DNA from: JBBRSD01 sp038245725
Lineage (GTDB): Bacteria; Actinomycetota; Coriobacteriia; Anaerosomatales; JAAXUF01
Direction: 5' to 3'
DNA length: 64,000 nucleotides
NCBI GenBank assembly: GCA_038245725.1
Contig: JBBRSD010000005.1
Span: 62,001 to 126,000, forward strand
Part shown: one piece after another, positions 7,330 through 14,217 of the stretch
Position numbering within the stretch: the first letter of the stretch is position 1
How the letters are laid out: each line of letters starts with the position of its first letter
Notes under the pieces: generated by a model
What the model saw: the letters and a program-made list of their open reading frames with translations, nothing else
Database searches by the model: none
What the model was told of the DNA's origin: nothing
Program-made: the position numbers and the translations under genes

Positions 7330-8139
7330 ATGAACGTCACTCTGGAAGCCTCTCTACGAAACGTGACCGCGTTTCTCGCCAAGGCGGGTGCCGTCCCGTT
7401 CCCCGCCGCATTCACCGAGACGATTGGACACCTCGACGGCGTCCAAGCCTCAGGCTCGCTGCTCGAGGGCCCCGCGCACCTCGCGGACCTTGTCACGGCG
7501 GCCTTGGTTGCCGGCACTGACCCAGCCGATGACCCAGCCGTGGACGACGCGCTCACGCGCTACCAGCTCGCCCGAGCGATGTCTTGGGATCTCGCGCTGA
7601 AGGAGCGCCGCGAGGCCGAGCTTGCCCGGATTCTACGCGAATGGATGCCGCGCCTCGTTGCGGAGTGGGCCGCCCTTGTCGGTGCCGCAGGCAAGCGGCT
7701 CAGCAGCGCATCGCGGCACTTGGACACCAGTGCGGCCACGTTGGACGAACAATCGCAAACCGTTCTCCGCCTCGGCGGCAAGTCTGCCGACTCATGGCAC
7801 GTGGCCTACACGGCTTCGGTCGTCATCGACAACCTGACAGCCGCACAGCTCATCCTGATCCAAGCCCTCGAGCACACGCCTCACGCGGCCCGAGCGATCC
7901 TCGCTTGCCCCGCGATCACCTACGCCGAGTATCGCGCGCTGCCTGGCGAGACCAGCATGCAGGGCGCGGTTCTTGTCGACGCGTGGGGATTGACGCGTGC
8001 GGGACACACGATCACCGGTTGCGACCATCCGGCCTACGAGGCGGCGTGCATCCGTCACAACGAGGAAATTGCAGCGGCTCAGAAGGCGGAACAGATCGCG
8101 GAGGAGAATCTACGCAGGGCCGCTTTCATGTCGCGGTAG
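7330..8139 (+). CDS. Unknown element protein, 269 aa
   Basis: GAAGGAGATCAACA gives a strong ribosome site for ATG at 7330; the frame stays open upstream but those codons overlap the previous gene. The protein is soluble and largely helical. It has a long central helical stretch with a coiled-coil-like KERREAELARILREW segment (about 85-100) and a C-terminal helix rich in Glu, Ala and Gln. No catalytic motif was identified. It follows the coupled operon with a 55-bp gap and may be part of the same transcript. Confidence 0.65.
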   Translation: MNVTLEASLRNVTAFLAKAGAVPFPAAFTETIGHLDGVQASGSLLEGPAHLADLVTAALVAGTDPADDPAVDDALTRYQLARAMSWDLALKERREAELARILREWMPRLVAEWAALVGAAGKRLSSASRHLDTSAATLDEQSQTVLRLGGKSADSWHVAYTASVVIDNLTAAQLILIQALEHTPHAARAILACPAITYAEYRALPGETSMQGAVLVDAWGLTRAGHTITGCDHPAYEAACIRHNEEIAAAQKAEQIAEENLRRAAFMSR

Positions 8140-8258
8140 TCTGCGTTGCCGCAGGTGGCGGATCTTGTTACCAATGGTGGGCCATTACGAACGGCTTTGT
8201 GACTCGCTGCGCGTCCGCCAGCGTCCCCTTGGCAGCCCCCGCGACCACGGATCGCGAC

Positions 8259-8276
8259 TTACGCGGGCCCGCGTAA
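8259..8276. repeat. Perfect 18-bp palindrome
   Basis: TTACGCGGGCCCGCGTAA is a perfect inverted repeat without spacer, lying 120 bp after one gene and 90 bp before the next. No T-run follows, so a classical terminator is unlikely. It fits a dimeric protein-binding site or a cruciform-prone element. Confidence 0.6.
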
Positions 8277-8365
8277 TACTCGCGCCAGTTACCTGACGTG
8301 CGGTGCTATTGTCTTATGCGGACGCGCACTGTCCGTGTAAGGCCTGGGGAGTACTGGAGGGGTCG

Positions 8366-8854
8366 ATGGACAAGATAGCGCTAATCAAGGAGTACATTGC
8401 TTCTGAATCGGCCACCGGAAGGAAGCCTTCGCTCGCGGAGGCCAAGCAGGAGGTGGAGCGGCGGCTTGCCGCAGGAGAATACCCTCCGGACCATGTGCCT
8501 GACACTAGCGGGTACTCCAAGAAGCCCTCCAAGAAGCCCTCGAACCCCCGGCAGGCGGACGCCTTGGTCGCGTTCGTGCTTGCTGCAATCGCCACGTGGG
8601 CCTTGCCTCAGTTCGTGCTGATTCCGCTCCTTCAAGCCTTCGGTATCTCGTTCAGTTGGTGGATGTACGCTCTGTTGTTCCTCACGCTCCTCGGCGGAGT
8701 CGGCGACGGTCTCACCAAGCAGCGGGCCCACGAGAACCAAGCATATGGCTCACCCCAGGCAGCTGGAGAAAGCGCGGCACGCTTCTGTCCTAAGTGCGGT
8801 AGGGCCGTGTCATCGTCTGACGCCTTCTGCCCCGGCTGCGGCAAGCAGATGTGA
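8366..8854 (+). CDS. Membrane protein with C-terminal zinc ribbon
   Basis: The 162-aa product starts at ATG 8366 after ACTGGAGGGG. It has an N-terminal helical basic region (1-35), then a KKPSKKPS linker. Two hydrophobic segments follow (about 62-88 and 95-113), and a C-terminal zinc ribbon at about 140-160 carries FCPKCGR and FCPGCGK. This two-TM plus zinc-ribbon layout recurs in poorly characterised membrane proteins of phages and mobile elements. No enzymatic role can be assigned. It stands alone, with noncoding DNA on both sides. Confidence 0.7.
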   Translation: MDKIALIKEYIASESATGRKPSLAEAKQEVERRLAAGEYPPDHVPDTSGYSKKPSKKPSNPRQADALVAFVLAAIATWALPQFVLIPLLQAFGISFSWWMYALLFLTLLGGVGDGLTKQRAHENQAYGSPQAAGESAARFCPKCGRAVSSSDAFCPGCGKQM

Positions 8855-8898
8855 TTCGTGCGACCCGCAGCTGACGGTGCGCAGGACACTCCGAACAA

Positions 8899-8963
8899 GC
8901 GCATCACCTGACGCGCCCAAGGTCTCGGTTATGCTGAAAGCGCACGGCGCGCAGGTGATGCGC
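8899..8963. repeat. Long inverted repeat, arms of 19 and 18 bp
   Basis: The left arm GCGCATCACCTGACGCGCC (8899-8917) and the right arm GGCGCGCAGGTGATGCGC (8946-8963) are complementary along 18 pairs with one bulged A. They are separated by 28 bases. The outer 12 pairs are perfect. The structure lies 45 bp after the zinc-ribbon gene. It could be a terminator-like hairpin without T-run, a replication structure, or the stem of an RNA. Confidence 0.7.
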
Positions 8964-9109
8964 AATACGTTAGCCTCAGTCCCTGCGGCGCAAACCGATT
9001 GCATCGTCCAAACCCGTGGTTGCCGCCTTGGTGCCAGGCCCCGGTGGGTCGCAGCGTGTGCGATCTGCCGACGGTCACGGGTGTGGGCTTTTCCCTTCTG
9101 TCCTGCTTG

Positions 9110-9151
9110 GCGGTGGCGCGGCGGGGGGGAGGTACCCCTACGCGCCACCGC
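9110..9151. repeat. Inverted repeat with nested stem
   Basis: GCGGTGGCGCG (9110-9120) and CGCGCCACCGC (9141-9151) are perfect complements of 11 bp. Inside them, GGGG and CCCC around a short loop could extend the stem. No T-run follows on either strand. Confidence 0.65.
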
Positions 9152-9526
9152 GAAAGCACCCCCCACGGTCACAGCGTTCTATTCACCAATGAATTTCCAC
9201 GCGGAACGCCAGGGCGCGGGGCACAGGGCCGCCTCTTAGAACATCTGATTGCCCCATACGCCCGCGCGAATACATCGCTGGGGAGACCGACGTGCCGGAG
9301 ACAGATTCCAACGCACCACATCGCACGTAAGGGGAAGGGGTGTAGCCCTCGCTCATCGGCCCAGTTTGGACCATCTCGGAGGTGGTCTTGTGAGCCCACC
9401 ACTAGGATCGGGCGTCGTGGGGATTGGGCCGTAGGGCCGGAGTGTCGAGCAAGCGCGTAGGTTGGCCCACCCAATTTAGTGGTAATCTGCTCTTCAGCCG
9501 AGTTCATTCGATGGGGGAGAAGTCCT

Positions 9527-9814
9527 GTGGCTAGCAGTGAAGAGAAGGCGCCAGAAGGCAAGGCAATGAGTCTGCAAATCGAGCCGAGCATGGCTCAGGG
9601 CCGGTACGCCACACTGGTGCTGGCGAACAACAGCGACGACGACTGTCAGCTCACCTTTGTCGCCCAGGACTACATGGCCTCAAACGACGAGAACCTCATT
9701 GGGCACGTTGTTGCGCGTGTCTACATGTCGAACAAGGGCATTCGACAGCTCTCCGAAATGCTCGTAAAGCACGTCACCAAGCTGGATAGCTCTGGGGACG
9801 GCGCGGGGGAGTAG
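9527..9814 (+). CDS. DUF3467-like protein, first gene of the right-end cassette
   Basis: This 95-aa protein starts at GTG 9527, preceded by GGGGGAG. It matches the DUF3467 layout: a YATLVLANNSDDDCQLTF segment (about 26-43) corresponding to the family's Y-x-N-x-x-x-V-x-x-S-x-x-E-F-x-L-D-F strand, then GHVVARVYMSNKGIRQL (about 62-78) corresponding to the V-x-x-R-V-x-x-S block. The biochemical role of the family is unknown. It is 2 bp from the next gene, and the three genes 9527-10469 look like one transcript. The assignment is by pattern and not certain. Confidence 0.6.
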   Translation: MASSEEKAPEGKAMSLQIEPSMAQGRYATLVLANNSDDDCQLTFVAQDYMASNDENLIGHVVARVYMSNKGIRQLSEMLVKHVTKLDSSGDGAGE

Positions 9815-9816
9815 GC

Positions 9817-10194
9817 ATGAACGATGCTTACATATGGCCGGTGAGAACGGTTACTGACTACGCCGAAGATCGCATCTCAATCAGTGAGGGCTCTCTTCAG
9901 CATATCAAGGAGCATCATCCAAGCTTCTCGTCCGATGACACTCTCGACATAATCACGAGTGTCCTGGTCGACCCCGCCGGCGGCGTGTACCGCAACCCGC
10001 CGGAGCATTCGGCCCCGCATCGGCTCAACTACTACTCGGCAGAGACCGATACACCAGATGGACCTGAACGACACCAGGTGATTGTGGACAAGGATCAATG
10101 CGACCCCCACAAGGTCATAACCGCTTGGGCCACCGATAGGATTAGTCCCCATGGGGAATGTGTACTTGAACCCACAGACGGAGGCGAACAATGA
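9817..10194 (+). CDS. BECR/RelE-like candidate toxin
   Basis: This 125-aa protein has the sequence style of small RNases of the barnase-EndoU-colicin-RelE (BECR) or DUF4258 type. It has an N-terminal helix with SLQHIKEHHPSF (possible catalytic His), a central strand region with GVYRNPPEH, then HQVIVDKDQ and a terminal VITAWATDR strand; the T-A-aromatic ending is typical of this fold. The following DUF2283 gene overlaps it by 4 bp, the usual arrangement of a toxin preceding its DUF2283 partner. I infer a ribonuclease toxin; catalytic residues cannot be proven from sequence alone. Confidence 0.5.
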   Translation: MNDAYIWPVRTVTDYAEDRISISEGSLQHIKEHHPSFSSDDTLDIITSVLVDPAGGVYRNPPEHSAPHRLNYYSAETDTPDGPERHQVIVDKDQCDPHKVITAWATDRISPHGECVLEPTDGGEQ

Positions 10195-10469
10195 TTCGCT
10201 ACTCGGCTGACAGTGTGAAATGTGACTATGACTCGTACACGGACGTGCTGTACGTGTCGTTCCGCTCGGCGCCGCGCGTCATCTGCGACGAGACACCCCA
10301 GGGCTACGTTCTCAGGCGTGTGCGATCCACGGGTGAAGTCGTGGGAGTGACGGTACTCGACTACGCATCGCGGTTCGCTCCCGACGTTACATCCATCGAG
10401 GTGGATGCCCCTGAGCCTTTCATCGTAGAACTGCCTAGCCTTGGTTGCGGGAACCTGGCGTTCGGATAA
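10191..10469 (+). CDS. DUF2283 protein, candidate antitoxin
   Basis: The 92-aa product shows the DUF2283 signature: YDSYTDVLYVSF (about 13-24), a D-E-T motif in the middle, GYVLRRV and GEVVGVTVLDYASRF (about 50-64). This family frequently sits beside DUF4258 or RelE-like proteins in small two-gene modules and is thought to be the neutralising partner. ATG 10191 overlaps the upstream stop (ATGA). It is the last gene before the right attachment site, the typical place for addiction cargo in an integrative element. Confidence 0.75.
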   Translation: MIRYSADSVKCDYDSYTDVLYVSFRSAPRVICDETPQGYVLRRVRSTGEVVGVTVLDYASRFAPDVTSIEVDAPEPFIVELPSLGCGNLAFG

Positions 10470-10809
10470 TCTCCGTCCTCGGATAGGTTCTAGTTGCCTC
10501 CGGCAAGATCGCGGTTGAACGATCAAACAACACAAGGTAGGGCGTGCATCATTCCGTGCATCGAACTGAGTGTGTCTTGTTGCGTCTGAGTGTCGGCACC
10601 GCCTCCCTACGTTCGGCAGGCCGTGCTACGATGCGCCTTTGTGCGTCTGACTGCCTCTAGGCGCGAGCACTCGTAATGCGGGGGTCAGGGGTTCGAATCC
10701 CCTCGTCGGCTCCACGATCTACCCGCGCAACACGCGCTCACTGATATGTACGAAAGCACCTCGGTTCGCGAGTCAGCGTCAACCCACCGCTCCTGTTCGT
10801 GCGGCCCGT
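10470..10809. other. Right junction of the element, noncoding
   Basis: This stretch contains the end of the element, attR at 10667-10715 and about 95 bp of host DNA before the next gene. I see no gene or convincing promoter in it. Before insertion, the host sequence after 10715 would have followed tRNA-Thr directly. Confidence 0.6.
10667..10715 (+). repeat. Right attachment site, 49-bp direct repeat copy 2
   Basis: Identical to 2617-2665. It is only the 3' half of a tRNA-Thr (anticodon loop to CCA), so it is not a functional tRNA gene. It marks the right end of the integrated element. Confidence 0.93.
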
Positions 10810-13158
10810 GTGAGAATGGACGGACTCTCCATGAGCCCCGCCAAGCAGCGAACTCGAGCGACCAACGTGACCCCACTCTCCCGTGTGATCGGGTTCTTCG
10901 GCCGGCTTGCGGGCTTCGTCGACCGTCACCGCGTGACATCCTTCGTGCTCGTTGCGGTGTGGCTCAGCTTCGAGTTCTGGGTGTTCGGAAGCAACTCCTA
11001 CGTTCGCCTGTTCGACAACGGCGACGCCGTCCTTCCCGCTCGGATCGGGCTGAATCTGTGGCGCTCCGGCCACGCGCTGGGGCTCTGGGCGTCCCATTGG
11101 GTCGCCGGCGTCGATCGTCTGGCGCAGGGCGACCGCACCGGGGACCTCGGGGCGCTCCCCTTCCTCTTCCTGCCGGGCTGGCTCGCGTATGGGCTCGTGA
11201 TGTTCGCGCAGCGCTTCATCGCGGGCCTCTTCGCCTACAAGCTCGCCCGTGAGGATCTCGAAACCGGTCCGGTCATGGCCATGCTCGTCGGCATCACGTA
11301 CGCGGCGTTCATTCAGCCAACCGGCACGTACAGCCCGAGCGGCTTCTCGTTGTACGACGCGTTCGCGTTGCCGGCACTGCCGCTCGTGCTCTGGCTTCTG
11401 CACCGCACGAAAGCGGTGAAGGGCGTCAGCGAGTATCTCGTGACCGCGCTCCTGGGTCTGGGGCTCGCGGTCAGTTCCAGCTATCAGCTCGGTGTCTTCG
11501 TGGTGCTCGCTGCATGGTGGTGGCTCCTGTTCGTCGTCCGGCGGGCTGACGGCACCCGGGCGAACACACTCGGACGACTTGCACTGTTCAGCGTCGGTTG
11601 GACGATCGGGGCACTTCCGGTCGTGCTCGTCGACATGGTCCTGGCGCCCGTGTCGCAGCACACGCAGTACGTGAACGGCTCCTTCGCGGTCCTCTCGGGA
11701 AGCCTCAACACGGCTGTTGGCGCGCTTACCGACAACTACCTGCTGTTGGTGACAGCCGTCGCCCTGCTTGCCGCTGTCAGCTTGGCAGACGGTCGCTTGA
11801 GACGGGCCGTCCTGTACGGCGGATCGGCGGCGATCGTCGCAGTGCCGCTGTGTCGATGGCTTGCCGGGCTACTCGGCCTGAATGTCGCCACGGGCGTTGA
11901 CTGGGCCGTCGCGATCGCACTCCTCGCAGGCCTCGTAACAGCCGCCATCAGAAATCGGGGGCGCGCCCGAACGCTGTCAATCTCGCTTCTGGTCGCGATC
12001 ACCTTCATCGGCGCGTTTCCCCTGGTCGACGGAGTCCTGGCGCGAGTGTCACGAACGCTGGCGAGTTTCGAGTGGGCTCGCGTGTTCCTGCTGGTTCCGC
12101 TCGTCGCGCTCGCACTTGCCGCAGAAGCGTTCACCCGCGCTACGCGGGACCCCGAGAAGCTGAGCGCCACGACTCGGCGTGCCACCGCGATCCTTGCGTG
12201 CGTGGGTGTTGTCGTGATCGCGGCCACCACGATCACGGTCAAAGGATTCGAGTTCACGCAATGGAGCTCGCGTCACAACAGCTACGCCTACTTCTATGAG
12301 AAGCCGGTGCTTGAGAAGCTTGCTGCCGATACCGTGGGGAAGCCGCCGTTCCGAGTGGTGTCGCCGTCCTACGGGGGCGTCGACAACGTGCCCGGCTTCA
12401 TGTGGGCCTACGGCTTCGACACGGCTGACGGCTATGCGAACATCTACAACCTCAGCTACAACTCCTACTGGACGCAGGTGTGCGCGCCCGCTTTCGCCGC
12501 GGATCCCACTCTTGAGGAGTACTTCCATTCAGGGGTGGGCCGGGTGACGCTGTGGCCGTCGGCGAACGCGGCCTCCGATGCGAATGGAGCACCTTCTCCT
12601 TCGCGCGGCGCCAATCAGATCTTCGACCTCGATCTGCTCTCGCTGGCTAACGTTCGCTACATCATCACGCCGACGCCCGTCGTTGACTCGCGGTTGCGCC
12701 TCGTCGACCACGATGCGCGGTTCGGCATCTACGAGAACACCGAGGCGCTCCCGCGCTTCTTCCTTGCCGACGGCACGCGGACGTTTCCCACCGATGCGGC
12801 GCTCTTCTCGGCGCTGGGCCACGCCAAGCTCAGCGAACTCGCACGCACCGTCTATCTGAACCAGAAGCACGCGCCAGGTGGCGCTTCGCCGTCGTCAGCG
12901 GGGTCTGCTCCTGGCACCGTTCGAACTTCTGTGTACTCGGCTGACCGCATGAAAGTGTCGGTCTCGTGTGCCAGAGACTGCTGGCTTGTGGTTTCGCAGA
13001 CGTGGAGTCCGTTCTGGACCGCCAAGGTCGACGGTGCGACCGTTCCCATCGAGCCGGCGTACGGAGCGTTTCAATGTGTTCGGCTCGGCGCCGGCGTGCA
13101 CGACGTGTCGCTGGACTACGGCTACGCGAATCTGCAGCATGATACGGCGGCACGCTAG
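10810..13158 (+). CDS. Large polytopic membrane protein, YfhO-like
   Basis: The 782-aa protein has about a dozen hydrophobic segments between residues 40 and 480, then a C-terminal domain (about 490-780), probably outside the membrane. This layout, with a D-N-G-D motif in the first loop (FDNGDAVLPAR, about 72-82) and late NVRYIITPTP and GIYENTEALPRFF motifs, matches YfhO-type and related GT-C-like membrane proteins, which are involved in glycosylating wall polymers. The C-terminal motifs of the type N-V-R-Y-I and Y-E-N-x-x-x-L-P-R are characteristic of YfhO. The start is uncertain: GTG 10810, ATG 10816 or ATG 10831 are in frame, and none has a strong ribosome site. The gene lies just outside attR. 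Confidence 0.7.
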   Translation: MRMDGLSMSPAKQRTRATNVTPLSRVIGFFGRLAGFVDRHRVTSFVLVAVWLSFEFWVFGSNSYVRLFDNGDAVLPARIGLNLWRSGHALGLWASHWVAGVDRLAQGDRTGDLGALPFLFLPGWLAYGLVMFAQRFIAGLFAYKLAREDLETGPVMAMLVGITYAAFIQPTGTYSPSGFSLYDAFALPALPLVLWLLHRTKAVKGVSEYLVTALLGLGLAVSSSYQLGVFVVLAAWWWLLFVVRRADGTRANTLGRLALFSVGWTIGALPVVLVDMVLAPVSQHTQYVNGSFAVLSGSLNTAVGALTDNYLLLVTAVALLAAVSLADGRLRRAVLYGGSAAIVAVPLCRWLAGLLGLNVATGVDWAVAIALLAGLVTAAIRNRGRARTLSISLLVAITFIGAFPLVDGVLARVSRTLASFEWARVFLLVPLVALALAAEAFTRATRDPEKLSATTRRATAILACVGVVVIAATTITVKGFEFTQWSSRHNSYAYFYEKPVLEKLAADTVGKPPFRVVSPSYGGVDNVPGFMWAYGFDTADGYANIYNLSYNSYWTQVCAPAFAADPTLEEYFHSGVGRVTLWPSANAASDANGAPSPSRGANQIFDLDLLSLANVRYIITPTPVVDSRLRLVDHDARFGIYENTEALPRFFLADGTRTFPTDAALFSALGHAKLSELARTVYLNQKHAPGGASPSSAGSAPGTVRTSVYSADRMKVSVSCARDCWLVVSQTWSPFWTAKVDGATVPIEPAYGAFQCVRLGAGVHDVSLDYGYANLQHDTAAR

Positions 13159-13357
13159 GCGGCCGTGAGGGCGGTTTCGCCACTCACCACCGCCAAACAA
13201 CCGTTCACCGATGAATCCGCTCGTTCGACTGGTACGTCGCTCAAGACCGTGTGGTACTCTCCGACAACCGTTCGCCCTGCCGGCGCAGGAGACACATGGG
13301 GACGGTGCAGACGAAGGCGCGATGTTCTCGCGTCCGGGTAGGGAAGGGACGGCGACT

Positions 13358-13720
13358 TTGGGCCTCGACGGTGTCATCATTGCCAGCTTCGTCGTGCTCG
13401 GTGCGCTGTTCGTCGCGGTCACGCTCGGGGCCTCGTGGCTCCTGAGCCCGAAGAATCCCTCGCCAGAGAAGTCCGAGACCTACGAATGCGGCGTCGAGCC
13501 CACCGGACCAGCCTGGGTCCAGTTCCGCATCGGCTACTACGTCTACGCGCTCCTCTTCGTGGTCTTTGATGTCGAAGCCGTCTTCCTCTACCCGTGGGCG
13601 ATCACCTTCGGCCGCCAGGGTGTCGGCTGGTACGTCTTCGTCGAGATGGTCGTCTTCATCGCCATCCTTATCGGCGGTCTCGCGTACGCGTGGAAAGAGG
13701 GTGCGCTCCAGTGGCGCTAG
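13358..13720 (+). CDS. nuoA: NADH-quinone oxidoreductase-type complex, subunit A
   Basis: This small membrane subunit of complex I has three hydrophobic segments and the family motif SETYECGVEPTG (about residues 31-42), followed by FRIGYYVYALLFVVFDVEAV with the conserved acidic residues of helix 2. I chose TTG at 13358 because GGGAAGGGA lies 8 bases upstream and it gives the usual 120-aa length; ATG at 13322 in the same frame is the alternative, adding 12 residues. The last 10 bp overlap nuoB. It is the first gene of a ten-gene operon that lacks nuoE, nuoF and nuoG. Confidence 0.9.
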   Translation: MGLDGVIIASFVVLGALFVAVTLGASWLLSPKNPSPEKSETYECGVEPTGPAWVQFRIGYYVYALLFVVFDVEAVFLYPWAITFGRQGVGWYVFVEMVVFIAILIGGLAYAWKEGALQWR

Positions 13721-14217
13721 ACCGTCTGACCGGCGAGCATTCCGCGGTATTCATCCGCAGCGAGCAGCTTTTCGACGTCGCCCGGCGCAAGTCGCTGTGG
13801 TACATGGCGTTCGGGATCGCCTGCTGCGCCATCGAAGGCCTCATGCACGCCTCGGGACCGAGGTATGACTTCGACCGTCTCGGAGTGTTCTTCCGAGCCA
13901 GCCCCCGCCAGTCCGATGTCATGATCGTCGCCGGCACGGTGAACTGGAAGATGGCCGAAACCGTCAAGCGGCTCTACGACGAGATGCCCGAGCCGAAATA
14001 CGTCATCGCGATGGGTGCGTGTGCATGCACCGGCGGGCCGTTCCGCGAGTATCCCAACGTCGTCATGGGCGTCGACAAGGTCGTGCCGGTCGACGTCTAC
14101 ATCCCGGGGTGCCCTCCGCGCCCGGAGTCCGTGCAATACGGCTTCATCCAGCTCATGAGCAAGATCCAGGCGCAGACGGGGGAGCGGCTTGCCTCAGCCC
14201 GATCTGACAGTCGTTAG
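13711..14217 (+). CDS. nuoB: Complex I subunit B (Fe-S cluster N2)
   Basis: The 168-aa protein carries the cysteines that bind the terminal cluster N2 near the quinone site: the GIACCAIE pair (about 35-36), one in MGACACTGG, and one in IPGCPPRPE. Length and motif order are standard. GTG 13711 overlaps nuoA by 10 bp; the 3' end overlaps nuoCD by 29 bp. This subunit passes electrons to quinone in the connecting module shared by all complex I variants. Confidence 0.95.
   Translation: MALDRLTGEHSAVFIRSEQLFDVARRKSLWYMAFGIACCAIEGLMHASGPRYDFDRLGVFFRASPRQSDVMIVAGTVNWKMAETVKRLYDEMPEPKYVIAMGACACTGGPFREYPNVVMGVDKVVPVDVYIPGCPPRPESVQYGFIQLMSKIQAQTGERLASARSDSR

Larger units (their letters stand above)
8855..9526. 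other. Noncoding stretch of the element with inverted repeats
   Basis: No frame in these 672 bases has both a ribosome site and protein-like composition. The region holds two large inverted repeats (8899-8963 and 9110-9151), described separately, and a possible weak promoter near 9462-9488 (TTGGCC, 15-bp spacer, TAATCT) ahead of the right-end cassette. It may house an origin, a structured RNA or a decayed gene. Confidence 0.5.
2617..10715. mobile_element. tRNA-Thr-integrated mobile element of about 8 kb
   Basis: The element lies between two 49-bp identical copies of the tRNA-Thr 3' half. Its integrase gene ends 91 bp from the left copy and reads toward it. Between the ends are a divergent HTH regulator, an excisionase-like protein, many small overlapping genes with no housekeeping homologues, a possible replication initiator, and a right-end cassette resembling a toxin-antitoxin module. 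No relaxase, FtsK/TraB translocase, terminase, capsid or tail gene is recognisable. It is therefore either a mobilisable or satellite-type integrative element or a decayed one. Codon and base composition look less GC-rich than the flanks, especially at 9500-10500, which is consistent with transfer. Confidence 0.9.

Noticed and set aside
8999..9460. Possible plus-strand gene of about 150 codons in the inverted-repeat block
   Set aside because: The product is Pro/Arg/Ser-rich and low in hydrophobic residues, there is no ribosome site, and the frame runs through both arms of an inverted repeat.
10667..10715. Second tRNA-Thr gene
   Set aside because: Only the 3' half is present; acceptor 5' strand and D arm are missing, so it is the attR copy.
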